From Dactylosporangium aurantiacum (lineage in GTDB: Bacteria > Actinomycetota > Actinomycetes > Mycobacteriales > Micromonosporaceae): DNA of 64,000 nt. Below the pieces are notes generated by a model that was not told the origin of the DNA, did not search any database, and was given only the letters and a program-made list of their open reading frames with translations. The DNA lies in contig NZ_JNYJ01000001.1 in the NCBI RefSeq assembly GCF_000716715.1, forward strand, positions 464,765 through 528,764, in the 5' to 3' direction. Position 1 is the first letter of the stretch, and every line of letters starts with the position of its first letter. This document shows positions 29,109-38,100 of the stretch, one piece after another. The translations under genes were made by a program, and so were the position numbers.

Positions 29109-30007
29109 CACCGCCCACCGGCGCGGCGGTGGGCGGGTCCCTCGCCGCGGACGCGTGGGCGTGCGCCGAGGCCGCCGGGCAGCGGGCCGGGGTCGAGGTC
29201 GTCGAGACCGCCGCGGCCGCCGGCGCCGGGCACGCGGCCGCCTACGAGGACACGTCGCTGCTGCTGCAGCGGGTGTGGCGGGCCGACCACCCGGCCGAGA
29301 TCGCCTCGCCCGGCCTGCTGCGCACGTACGCGCACTCGGGCAACTACGTCGCCGGCGCGTACCGGGGCGGGCGGCTCGTGGGGGCCGCCGTCGGCTTCTT
29401 CGGCCGGGACCGCGGCGGCGCGCCGCACCTGCACTCCTTCGTCGCCGGGGTGGAGCCCGGCGGCCTCGGCCAGGGCGTCGGCTTCGCCCTCAAGCAGCAC
29501 CAGCGGGCGTGGAGCCTGGCCCGGGACGTGCCGGAGGTGCGCTGGACCTACGACCCGCTGGTGCGCCGCAACGCGTACTTCAACCTCGCCAAGCTCGGCG
29601 GCCGGGTGGTGCGCTACCTGCCGGAGTTCTACGGCGCGATGGCCGACGGCATCAACAGCGGCGACCTCAGCGACCGGCTGCTGCTCGTGTGGCGGCTCGA
29701 CGCGCCGGAGGCCGTCGCGGCCGCCCACGGCACCCCGGTCGCCGTCGACGTCGCCGGTACGGCGACGCTGCTGGACCGCGACGCGGACGGCGCCCCGGTG
29801 CCGGCGCCGGGCGTGGCGGACGGACCGGCGGCCCGGCTGCTCGTGGCGGTGCCCACCGACGTGGAGGACCTGCGCCCGCGCGACCCGGCGGCGGCCGTCG
29901 CGTGGCGGCTCGCGGTGCGCGAGGCGATGGCCGGGCGCCTCGCCGCCGGCTGGCGGGTCGCGGGCGTCACCCGCGACGGCTTCTACCTGCTCACCACGGA
30001 GGCATAG
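29105..30007 (+). CDS. GNAT acyltransferase (COG3375-like)
   Basis: A 300-residue protein from GTG 29105 (GTGA overlap with the M20 gene). The GNAT core runs from about residue 35 to 200: LLQRVWRADHPAEIASPGLLR, GNYVAGAYRGGRLVGAAVGF, then LHSFVAGVEPGGLGQGVGFALKQHQRAW, where the acetyl-CoA/succinyl-CoA pyrophosphate loop (Q/G-x-x-G-x-G/A) falls at GGLGQGVGFALK. The region WTYDPLVRRNAYFNLAKLG is characteristic of the COG3375 group. In the D- to L-amino-acid route this enzyme succinylates the D-amino acid. Confidence 0.88.
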   Translation: MTPPTGAAVGGSLAADAWACAEAAGQRAGVEVVETAAAAGAGHAAAYEDTSLLLQRVWRADHPAEIASPGLLRTYAHSGNYVAGAYRGGRLVGAAVGFFGRDRGGAPHLHSFVAGVEPGGLGQGVGFALKQHQRAWSLARDVPEVRWTYDPLVRRNAYFNLAKLGGRVVRYLPEFYGAMADGINSGDLSDRLLLVWRLDAPEAVAAAHGTPVAVDVAGTATLLDRDADGAPVPAPGVADGPAARLLVAVPTDVEDLRPRDPAAAVAWRLAVREAMAGRLAAGWRVAGVTRDGFYLLTTEA

Positions 30008-31123
30008 ATGCGGCTGGAAGGCCTGGAGCTGCGGCGGATCGCGATGCCGCTGGTCGCGCCCTTCCGCACCTCGTTCGGCACCGAACGGGAGCGGGACGTG
30101 CTGCTGGTGCGGGCCGTCGGGCAGGACGCCGAGGGGTGGGGCGAGTGCGTCGCGATGGCGGCGCCGCTGTACTCCTCCGAGCACGTCGACGGCGCCGCCG
30201 AGGTGATCCGCCGGTACCTGGCCCCGGCCCTCGCGGCCGCCGCGGCGGGCGGGGTGGACGCGTGGACGGCCGGGACGGCGTTCGCGCCGTTCAAGGGGCA
30301 CCCGATGGCGAAGGCGGCGGTGGAGACGGCCGTGCTCGACGCGGTGCTGCGCGCCGCCGGGATGCCGCTCGGCGGGTTCCTCGGCGCGGTCCGCGACCGG
30401 GTCCCGGCGGGCGTCTCGGTCGGCATCATGGACTCGGTGCCGGCGCTGCTGGACGCCGTGGCCGGCTACCTCGACGCCGGCTACCTGCGGATCAAGCTCA
30501 AGATCGAGCCCGGCTGGGACGTCGGGCCGGTCCGGGCGGTCCGGGAGCGCTTCGGCGACGCGGTGCTGCTGCAGGTGGACGCGAACACCGCGTACAGCCT
30601 CGGCGACGCGCGGCAGCTGGCCCGGCTCGACCCGTTCGACCTGCTGCTCATCGAGCAGCCCCTGGCCGAGGACGACGTGCGCGGCCACGCGGCCCTGGCC
30701 CGGCTGATCCGCACCCCGATCTGCCTGGACGAGTCGATCGTCAGTGCCCGCGCCGCCGCCGACGCGATCGCGCTCGGCGCCTGCTCGATCGTCAACATCA
30801 AGCCGGGCCGGGTGGGCGGCTACCTGGAGGCGCGGCGGGTGCACGACGTCTGCGTCGCCAACGGCGTCGCGGTGTGGGCCGGCGGGATGCTGGAGACCGG
30901 CCTGGGCCGGGCCGCGAACGTGACCCTCGCCGCGCTGCCCGGGTTCACGCTGCCCGGCGACACGTCCGCCTCCGACCGGTACTACGCCCGCGACATCACC
31001 GCGCCGTTCGTGCTGGCCGAGGGGCACGTGGCGGTGCCGCAGGGCCCCGGCATCGGCGTCACGCCCGTCCCGGACGTCCTGGCGGAGGTGACGACGGCCA
31101 CGTCCTGGATCCCGCTCAAGTAA
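30008..31123 (+). CDS. N-succinylamino acid racemase / o-succinylbenzoate synthase (enolase superfamily)
   Basis: A 371-residue enolase-superfamily enzyme of the MLE/OSBS subgroup, with ATG immediately after the GNAT stop. The catalytic lysine pair is Lys163/Lys165 in RIKLKIEPG, the magnesium ligands are Asp191, Glu216 and Asp241 (VDAN, IEQPL, CLDES) and the opposite-face base is Lys265 in VNIKPGR. These positions align within two residues of the Amycolatopsis N-succinylamino acid racemase. It could instead be MenC of menaquinone synthesis, but no men genes are near and the M20 and GNAT neighbours favour the racemase role. Confidence 0.88.
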   Translation: MRLEGLELRRIAMPLVAPFRTSFGTERERDVLLVRAVGQDAEGWGECVAMAAPLYSSEHVDGAAEVIRRYLAPALAAAAAGGVDAWTAGTAFAPFKGHPMAKAAVETAVLDAVLRAAGMPLGGFLGAVRDRVPAGVSVGIMDSVPALLDAVAGYLDAGYLRIKLKIEPGWDVGPVRAVRERFGDAVLLQVDANTAYSLGDARQLARLDPFDLLLIEQPLAEDDVRGHAALARLIRTPICLDESIVSARAAADAIALGACSIVNIKPGRVGGYLEARRVHDVCVANGVAVWAGGMLETGLGRAANVTLAALPGFTLPGDTSASDRYYARDITAPFVLAEGHVAVPQGPGIGVTPVPDVLAEVTTATSWIPLK

Positions 31124-31124
31124 C

Positions 31125-31180
31125 TTTACAGGCGTTAGCTGACGTGGTTAACCTTACGGGCGTAAACAAACGTCCGTAAG
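31125..31180 (+). promoter_or_regulatory. Exporter promoter with two TetR-type operators
   Basis: O2 is CTTACGGGCGT (31153-31163), AAACAA, ACGTCCGTAAG (31170-31180): an inverted repeat matching at 10 of 11 positions. O1 (31125-31152) is a weaker copy with the same 11-6-11 spacing. A promoter TTTACA (31125-31130), 18 bp, TAACCT (31149-31154) lies across O1 and the O1/O2 junction. The exporter start follows at 31191 with an AAGGGG site. The TetR protein at 32707 is the likely binder. Confidence 0.72.
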
Positions 31181-31190
31181 GGGTGTCTCC

Positions 31191-32699
31191 ATGTCCGACC
31201 ATCCGCGCCGGTGGGCCGCGCTCGCGGTGCTCAGCCTCACCCTCGTCGCCGTCACCCTCGACAACTCCGTGCTGAACACCGCCCTGCCGTCGCTCGCGCA
31301 CGGGCTGCACGCCACCACGTCGGACCTGCAGTGGATCACCGACGCGTACACGCTGGTCTTCGCCTCGGCGCTGATCCTCGCCGGCAGCCTCGGCGCCCGG
31401 CTCGGCTCCCGCCGCGCGCTCGTCGGCGGCCTGCTCGTCTTCGGCGGCGGGTCGGCGGTCGCCGCGCTGTCCGACACGCCGGGGCAGCTCATCGCGTGGC
31501 GGGCGGTGATGGGGCTCGGCGCCGCGTTCGTCATGCCGGCCACCCTCGCGATCATCACCCGGATCTTCCCGCCGGCGGAGCGGCCGAAGGCGTTCGCGGC
31601 CTGGTCCGCGGCGGCCGGCATCGGCGTGCTCGTCGGCCCCGTCACCGGCGGGGCGCTGCTGGAGCACTACTCGTGGAGCAGCGCCTTCTGGATCAACGTG
31701 CCGCTCGTCGCCGGCGCCCTGGTCGCCGTGCTCTACCTGGTGCCGGCGGTGCCGGTGGTGCGCACCGGCCGGCTCGACGTGCCCGGCGCGCTGCTGTCCA
31801 CCGCCGCGGTCGCCCTGCTGGTCGACTTCGTGATCCAGGCACCCACCCGCGGCTGGACCGCCGCCGCGGGCCTCGCCGAGCTGGGCGCGGCGGTGGCGCT
31901 GTCGGCCGTGTTCGTGGCGTGGCAGCTGCGGGCCTCCTCGCCGCTGGTCCGGCTGGACCTGTTCGCCAACCGCACATTCCTGCTCGCCGCCCTGTCCCTG
32001 GCCGTGGTGTTCTTCGTGCTGTTCGGCACGCTGTTCGAGCTGTCGCAGTACCTGCAGCTCGTGCACGGGTACAGCCCGCTCGTCGCCGGGCTGGGCGCCA
32101 TGCCGTTCGCGGTGGCCATGGCGACCACGTCGGCGACCTCGGCGCTGCTGTCGAAGCGGCTCGGGGTGCGCTGGACCCTGGTGCTCGGCCTGTCCCTGGC
32201 CGTCGCCGGCCTGCTGTCGCTGTCCACCACCGCCGTGGACACCGCGTTCTGGCAGGTCGCGGCAGGCACCGCGGTCATCGGTCTGGGCATGGGCATGATG
32301 ATGGCCCCGGCCAGCCTGCAGATCAGCGGCTCCGTCCCGGCCGAGTACGGCTCCATGGCCGGCGCCCTCAACAGCGTCATCCGCGAGCTCGGCGGCGTGC
32401 TCGGCATCGCGGTCCTCGGCACCGTCGTGTCCTCGGCGTACCGCGGCGACCCCGGCCTGGTCATGGACGCCGACCTGCCGGCCGCGCACGCCGCCGCGGC
32501 CGCGATGCCGCCGGCCGACGCGCAGCGGGTCCTGTCCGCCGCCGACGCCGCGTTCACCGCGGCGATGGACCGCGGTGCGCTGGTCGCCGCCGGGATCGCA
32601 TTGCTCATGGCGGTCGCGGTCGCGGTGATCCGCCCCGCCGCGGCGGCGACCCCGCAGCGCGCGCCCGCGGAGGCGGCGCTCGTGCCGCAACCGGCATGA
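31191..32699 (+). CDS. MFS multidrug exporter, DHA2 (14-TM) family
   Basis: A 502-residue proton-driven exporter from ATG 31191. Fourteen hydrophobic segments can be counted. Signature motifs are LDNSVLNTALPSLAHGL in TM1, LQWITDAYTL, GARLGSRRALVGG (motif A), WRAVMGLGAAFVMPATLAII (motif B region) and GVLVGPVTGGALLEHYSW (motif C). The family exports drugs and dyes. A TetR regulator follows 7 bp downstream and two palindromes overlap the promoter, so induction by an exported compound is expected. Confidence 0.93.
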   Translation: MSDHPRRWAALAVLSLTLVAVTLDNSVLNTALPSLAHGLHATTSDLQWITDAYTLVFASALILAGSLGARLGSRRALVGGLLVFGGGSAVAALSDTPGQLIAWRAVMGLGAAFVMPATLAIITRIFPPAERPKAFAAWSAAAGIGVLVGPVTGGALLEHYSWSSAFWINVPLVAGALVAVLYLVPAVPVVRTGRLDVPGALLSTAAVALLVDFVIQAPTRGWTAAAGLAELGAAVALSAVFVAWQLRASSPLVRLDLFANRTFLLAALSLAVVFFVLFGTLFELSQYLQLVHGYSPLVAGLGAMPFAVAMATTSATSALLSKRLGVRWTLVLGLSLAVAGLLSLSTTAVDTAFWQVAAGTAVIGLGMGMMMAPASLQISGSVPAEYGSMAGALNSVIRELGGVLGIAVLGTVVSSAYRGDPGLVMDADLPAAHAAAAAMPPADAQRVLSAADAAFTAAMDRGALVAAGIALLMAVAVAVIRPAAAATPQRAPAEAALVPQPA

Positions 32700-32706
32700 T
32701 GGACCG

Positions 32707-33351
32707 ATGAGCACCTCGGGAGGCCGCACTCGCAACCGCAGGGGCGAGGGCGGCCTCCTGCGCGACGAGATCGTCGCCGCCGCCGAACGCATCCTCGAGC
32801 GCGAAGGCGACGAGGCCGCGATCACGCTGCGGTCCGTCGCGCGCGAGGCCGGCATCGCCGCCCCGTCGATCTACGCCCACTTCGCCGACCGCGACGCCAT
32901 CATCGAGACCGTCCTGGACATCGCGTTCGAGCGGCTGCGGCAGCGCATCGTCGAGACCACCTGCGCCCTGCCCGACGACCCGGTCGCGTCGCTGCTGGCC
33001 GGCTGCCACGCGTACGTCGACTTCGCCGTCCGCGAGCCCGCCCGCTACCGGGTCCTCTTCGGCCGCCTCCGCGAGGGCCGGCCGGAGCTGAAGATGCCGC
33101 TGCGGCTGGAGGACGTACCACCCCGCTGGCGCAACCGCCTGCAGGCGTTCGAGGTCCTCGTCGACGGCCTCGCCGCGTGCGCCGCCGCCGGCCGCTCCGC
33201 CAGCACCGACCCGTTCACCGACGCCACCATCCTGTGGACGTCGCTGCACGGCGCGGTCATGATGCGCCAGTTCGTGCCCGGCTTCCCGTGGCCGCCGTTC
33301 TCCGAGACCGTCGATGCCCTCGTCCTGCGGGTCGGGCGGATCACCGCATGA
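32707..33351 (+). CDS. TetR-family transcriptional regulator
   Basis: A 214-residue repressor from ATG 32707. The helix-turn-helix spans about residues 20-65: LRDEIVAAAERILEREGDE, ITLRSVAREAGIAAPSIYAHFADRDAII. The ligand domain (TetR_C-type) follows, with FAVREPARYRVLFGR. It is co-oriented with the exporter and overlaps the glycosylase gene by 4 bp. Autoregulation through the promoter at 31125-31180 is the natural reading. Confidence 0.93.
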   Translation: MSTSGGRTRNRRGEGGLLRDEIVAAAERILEREGDEAAITLRSVAREAGIAAPSIYAHFADRDAIIETVLDIAFERLRQRIVETTCALPDDPVASLLAGCHAYVDFAVREPARYRVLFGRLREGRPELKMPLRLEDVPPRWRNRLQAFEVLVDGLAACAAAGRSASTDPFTDATILWTSLHGAVMMRQFVPGFPWPPFSETVDALVLRVGRITA

Positions 33352-33962
33352 CGGCCGACCTCGCGACCGCGCTCGCCGGCCCGGTCGACGTGGCCGCCCG
33401 CGCCCTGCTCGGCTGCACCCTCACCGCCGGCGGGGTGACCGTCCGCCTCACCGAGGTCGAGGCGTACTCCGGCACCGGCGAGGACCCCGCCTCCCACGCC
33501 CACCGGGGCCGCACCCCGCGCAACGCGATCATGTTCGGCCCGGCCGGCTACGCGTACGTCTACTTCACCTACGGCATGCACTACTGCGTCAACGTCGTCA
33601 CCGGCGTCGACGGGGTGGCCTCGGCGGTGCTGCTGCGCGCCGGCGAGGTCGTCGACGGGCTGCCGGCCGCCCGGGCCCGCCGCCCGGCCGCCCGCACCGA
33701 CGCGGAGCTGGCCCGCGGCCCGGCCCGGCTGTGCGCGGCGCTCGGCATCGAGCGGTCCTTCTACGGCACGTACCTGCTCGGCGACCCGCCCCTGCTGCGC
33801 CCGCCGGCGGCCGGGGCGCCGGCCGCGGTGTCGGCCGGGCCGCGGGTCGGCGTCACCGGCGCCCACGACGTGCCGTGGCGCTTCTGGGTCACCGGCGACC
33901 CGACGGTCAGCGCCTACCGCCGCCACGTGCCGAAAGGGGCCGCCGCGCGGACCGGCCCCTGA
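33348..33962 (+). CDS. 3-methyladenine DNA glycosylase (AAG/MPG type)
   Basis: Base-excision repair glycosylase of 204 residues from ATG 33348. It has the MPG motifs LLGCTLTAGG, the catalytic Glu in LTEVEAYSGTGEDPASHA, RTPRNAIMFGPAGYAYVYFTYGMHYC (the nucleotide-flipping Tyr region) and ARGPARLCAALGI. It removes alkylated purines from DNA. Its start overlaps the tetR stop (ATGA), so repair and export of a damaging compound may be expressed together. Confidence 0.94.
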   Translation: MTADLATALAGPVDVAARALLGCTLTAGGVTVRLTEVEAYSGTGEDPASHAHRGRTPRNAIMFGPAGYAYVYFTYGMHYCVNVVTGVDGVASAVLLRAGEVVDGLPAARARRPAARTDAELARGPARLCAALGIERSFYGTYLLGDPPLLRPPAAGAPAAVSAGPRVGVTGAHDVPWRFWVTGDPTVSAYRRHVPKGAAARTGP

Positions 33963-34008
33963 CGGCGGCACCCGGCCGGTCGGCCAGGGTGCCGCCGTCG
34001 TCGTGCCG

Positions 34009-34776
34009 TCAGTACTCGGCGGTGCGCACGTTGCCGGTGGCGGCCCGCGAGTGCACGCCGCCGTCCTGCACCGCGTAGACGCTCACCAGGTAGTACGTGT
34101 TGGCGGGGAACCCGTCGACCGAGTACGACATCGGCCCGGTGCCGGGGTTGGCCGGCAGCCACCAGGTGTAGCCCTTCGGCACCCGGCTCGGCTGGCCCTG
34201 GTCGTTCCAGACGATCAGGTCGTAGCTGATCGACAGGTAGAAGCCGGTCTCCGTGGTCGCGTTGTCGGTCCAGTTGAACCAGAGCTGGTGCGCGCCGGCC
34301 GACAGCTGCAGGTCGGTCGGCCCCGGCAGCGCCACCCGCACGTCGGTGAAGCCCAGGACCCGGTTCGTCGCGACCGGTGCGGTCCCGTCCGGCCAGTTGA
34401 CCGCCGACACCACGACGCGGTGGTCGCCCGGCATCGCGGGCAGGGCGACGGTGATGTCGTACCCGTTGTACCTGGTGCCGTTGGGCAGGTTGGCCGTGGT
34501 GGCGCCGACGATGGTGCCGTCGATGGCGACCCGCACCTGCAGCGGCCCGCCGTCGGGGTCGAGCGCCCAGCCGGTGGCCCGCACCGCACTGCCGAGGTCG
34601 GTGAACGTCACCGTGCCGGCGGGGGCGTCGTCGGTGCTCTCCGGCGGGTCGCCGACGCACGACGGCGGCGGCACCGGGTCGTCGCAGCGGCTGACCGCGT
34701 GGGCCGCCGACGCCGGCACGAGCGCGGCCGCGCTCAGCAAGGCGGTCGCCAGCGCCGCCCGTATTGGTCTGCGCAT
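34009..34776 (-). CDS. Secreted protein with fibronectin-III-like C-terminal domain
   Basis: A 255-residue exported protein from ATG 34776 behind AAGGATG. Residues 1-27 (MRRPIRAALATALLSAAALV... ending SAAHA) are a Sec signal peptide. The mature part has a Cys pair (SRCDDPVPPPSC), then a beta domain with VRATGWALDPDGGPLQVRV, of the kind found attached to actinobacterial surface enzymes, and a C-terminal beta domain (TDLQLSAGAHQLWFNWTDNA to YYLVSVYAVQDGG) resembling fibronectin type III. No catalytic motif is seen; a surface or matrix role is inferred. It is divergent from the 1148-residue secreted protein. Confidence 0.78.
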   Translation of the reverse strand: MRRPIRAALATALLSAAALVPASAAHAVSRCDDPVPPPSCVGDPPESTDDAPAGTVTFTDLGSAVRATGWALDPDGGPLQVRVAIDGTIVGATTANLPNGTRYNGYDITVALPAMPGDHRVVVSAVNWPDGTAPVATNRVLGFTDVRVALPGPTDLQLSAGAHQLWFNWTDNATTETGFYLSISYDLIVWNDQGQPSRVPKGYTWWLPANPGTGPMSYSVDGFPANTYYLVSVYAVQDGGVHSRAATGNVRTAEY

Positions 34777-35131
34777 ACCATCACATCCTTCGTCAATCCG
34801 GATACGGAGGCAGGAACCCCCCGCATGCGGTCGCACGCTAGCCAGCGGGCGCAAGCCGCCCGATGTCGCGCTCCGGCCGGCTGAGCTGCGCGGACACGAG
34901 CCGGCAAGCGGGTTGCGTCGGGATGCCGACATCGGCGTCGTGGGCCGGCCCCGCTGTCCATCGCCGGGCATCGCATCGGTGCGCGCTCGTAGGACCGTCG
35001 GCCGTGACGGTCGACGGGGGCCCGGAGCGGCACCGGACGCCGGCCTGAGCAGCGATTCCAATCGATTCCCAGTGGCGGTGCCGACACTGGCCCGGCCCGC
35101 CCGCACCCTCGCGGGCGGCGAAGGAGGTCAC
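34777..35131. other. Divergent intergenic region between two secreted-protein genes
   Basis: 355 bp without a supported gene. It must hold both divergent promoters. The only distinct sequence is a short direct repeat CGATTCC at 35053-35059 and 35063-35069 (10-bp period), about one helix turn apart and 60 bp before the + strand start, which could be an activator site. AAGGAGG at 35121-35127 is the ribosome-binding site of the + gene. Confidence 0.4.
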
Positions 35132-38100
35132 GTGAGCACCGTCCCACACTGGCGATCCCCGGGCCGCACGACGTTGCGGCGGCTGCGATGGCTCGCCGGC
35201 CTGCTCGTCCTCACCCTGTGCGCCGGCCTGGCCCCGGCGGTGCCGGCCGCCGCGCAGGTCAACTGGCAGGAGCAGCAGTTCCGCGACCGGCTGTTCTCGG
35301 CCCACATGCGGGCGCACGACACCGGTCTGCAGGGACTCAAGGACCTCGTCCTGTCGGTCGCGGCGATGGACTGGCGGATGGCGAACCCGAACGCCACGAC
35401 GGACGACATCATCCGGCACATGTCCCGCGTCAAGGCCGCCGTCGACGCCCAGTACATCGCCGACGTCTACGGCAGCGGCGCCTACGCGGCGTTCGTGAAG
35501 CTCATCGACGCGGCGTCCGGCGTACCCGGCATCAACATCGCCACCCCCGGGCTCAAGGCCCTGCTGGAGAGCACGGTCGGCGACAACCTCTCGCAGACCG
35601 CGCTGATCGAGAACCAGGTCACCGGCGCCTACCAGACGAACATGTACCTGAGCCAGCTGTACGCGGTGCAGGACACCGGCTGGGGCCAGGTCACCCGGCT
35701 CGGCCAGCAGGACCCGTCCTTCACCGCCGCCTGGAACGGCATCGTCGGCGGCCGCAACGGCGTGGTGCTCGACGCGAGCACGGAACAGCTGCTCGCCGAC
35801 CCGCTGCTGGCGACGTACGTCAACGTCGAGTCGATCCTGACGCGGCAGCAGGACCAGAGCGCCTACCTGCAGGAGATCCGCCGCCAGGTGGAGGCGACGC
35901 TGACCACGCTGAGCGCGAAGAACGACCAGATCGTCGCGCAGCTGCGGGCCGCCTCGCTGCAGTACCCGGTCGGACCCGGTCCGAAGCCGACGCCCGAGGC
36001 GTACACCCAGGCGCGCGCCCAGGCCGCCGAGCGGCAGGTGGCCCTGGACGCGATGGGCTCCGGCCTCTTCGTGCTCTCCACGCTGGCCGGTTTCGTCGAC
36101 CCGGAGCTCGGCGCCGACATCGCCACGATCGGCAAGGCCGGACTGTCGATCGCCACGGCGGTCAACAACTACCTGCCGACGATCGCCGGCCTGTCCGTCG
36201 GCCAGGCGCTGTCGTCGCTGAGCACGATGACGCTCACCGGCAACATCCTCGGCGCGGTGATGAGCCTCCTGCCGATGTTCGCCTCCGGCCCCGACCCGAA
36301 CCAGGTCATCCTGCAGCAGATCAAAGAGCTGCGGATGGACATCGCCAACCTGCGCGACCAGATGAACGAGCGGTTCGACGCGATCGAACAGGCGCTCACC
36401 ATCGTGTACCGCGACATCACCACCCAGCTGACCCGCCTGGAGGGATCGGTCCAGGAGGTCCGGGCGCAGCTCGGCGACATCCAGCGCACGTTGCTGGCGC
36501 TCGACTCGAAGGTCGACACGCTGGCGCTGTTCACCGCGCACTCGCTGCAGCAGGCGAGCCTCGACCAGCTGAAGACCGAGGTCAACGGCTACATCAACTA
36601 CGAGAAGCGCACGACCACCCCGTTCCCGGGCTACGAGAAGTACGCCGCCGTGGAGAACACCTTCCACACCGCCGGGACGATCAAGTCCTGGGACGTGCCC
36701 TTCGTGCAGACCACCGCCGGCGAGCAGATCGACCCGGTGACGACGATCGGCCAGTTCGGCCCGAGCGGCTCGGTGTCGTACCTCACCTGGCTGGCCAACT
36801 TCCGGTACGGCACGGGGGTGCCCACGCCGGCCAGGACGGTGCCGAGCGCCAGCGTGTTCCAGCTCGCCGCCCGCGCCTACATGGCCCTGCAGCTGCAGAA
36901 CCCGGCCTACGCCGGTCAGCTGTCGGCGTACCGCTCCACCGAGCTGCAGGCCATCGGCACCGAGTACCTCAGGGCCACCCGGGCGTTGAGCGCCCCGGCC
37001 GACGGGGGCGCGACGAACAAGACGTTCAGCGGGCTGGTCGCCAACTACAGGACCTACTCCGGTGCGGTGTCCGACGCGTTGCTGGACGTCCGCAACCGGG
37101 TCTCCAGCACCGCCTACAGCCCGTTCGGCGGGCCCGACCAGACGCCGGGCACCCGCGTCCCCGACGCGACGGTGCCCGTCTGCACGGGGACGGGGACGGC
37201 GCTGAACGCGCCCGCCAACGCGGCCAACGCGTCGCTGCCCAACCCGTACCAGGTCGCGGCGCTGGCCCTGCCCGACGACGGCAAGCCGACGTACTCCAGC
37301 TGCTGGACCGCGTCCTGGGTCGACACCGACGGCGACCCGCTGGAGGCGATGTCGGGCAGCGTGCAGATCACGTTCGTCAACCGCGTCGCGTGGCCCGGTG
37401 AGGGGCCGCAGGACATCCGGACGGTGACGGCCAAGCGGTACTTCGGACAGATCTGCACCTACAGCACCAGGACCGGGCAGAAGTGCAAGGTGCCGCGGAC
37501 CGAGGTGCAGAACGCCTGGACGTCCACCTACAAGCCGTTCATGGAGCAGAACGCGACGGTCACCGTCGACAAGGCGGTGCTCTTCGACGCGCGGATGCGG
37601 GTGACACGGGCGCTCTACGGCAAGCAGCTGCACTACTACCAGGTCGTGGGGGCCGAGCTCGCCGGTGACACGGTGCTGAGCCGGGCCAACCGCAAGCTCA
37701 CCGAGACCATCGGGCTGATCCAGACGTACACCGAGCTGGCCTTCCCGAAGGCCCTCGAAGGCAACGCGACGCTCAACGCGCTGCTCTACGGCAACCAGCG
37801 GCTGATCGGCGACCAGGTGGTGTCGCTGCCCAGCCGGCCCGACGCGGTCAGGCTCCCCGGCCTGTCGGACGCGTTCGGCCGGGCACTGGCCGCCTTCGCC
37901 GGCTGCCAGCCCACCGGGATGGGGCGGCCGTGCACGGAGGGCTTCACGCCCGACGTGAAGGTCGACCAGGCGGCGCCGTTCGACGTCGACTGCCCGGTGG
38001 CGGACCCGGTCGGCGAGCACGTCGCCAACTGCCTCGCCGGGTACCGGCAGCCGCGGGCCGACCTGCTCGCGGCCCAGTACGCCCGGCACTCGAAGGAGCT

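Noticed and set aside
30008..31123. Calling the enolase-superfamily gene menC of menaquinone synthesis
   Set aside because: Sequence alone cannot separate the two activities, but the operon with M20 and GNAT genes and the lack of men genes nearby favour N-succinylamino acid racemase.
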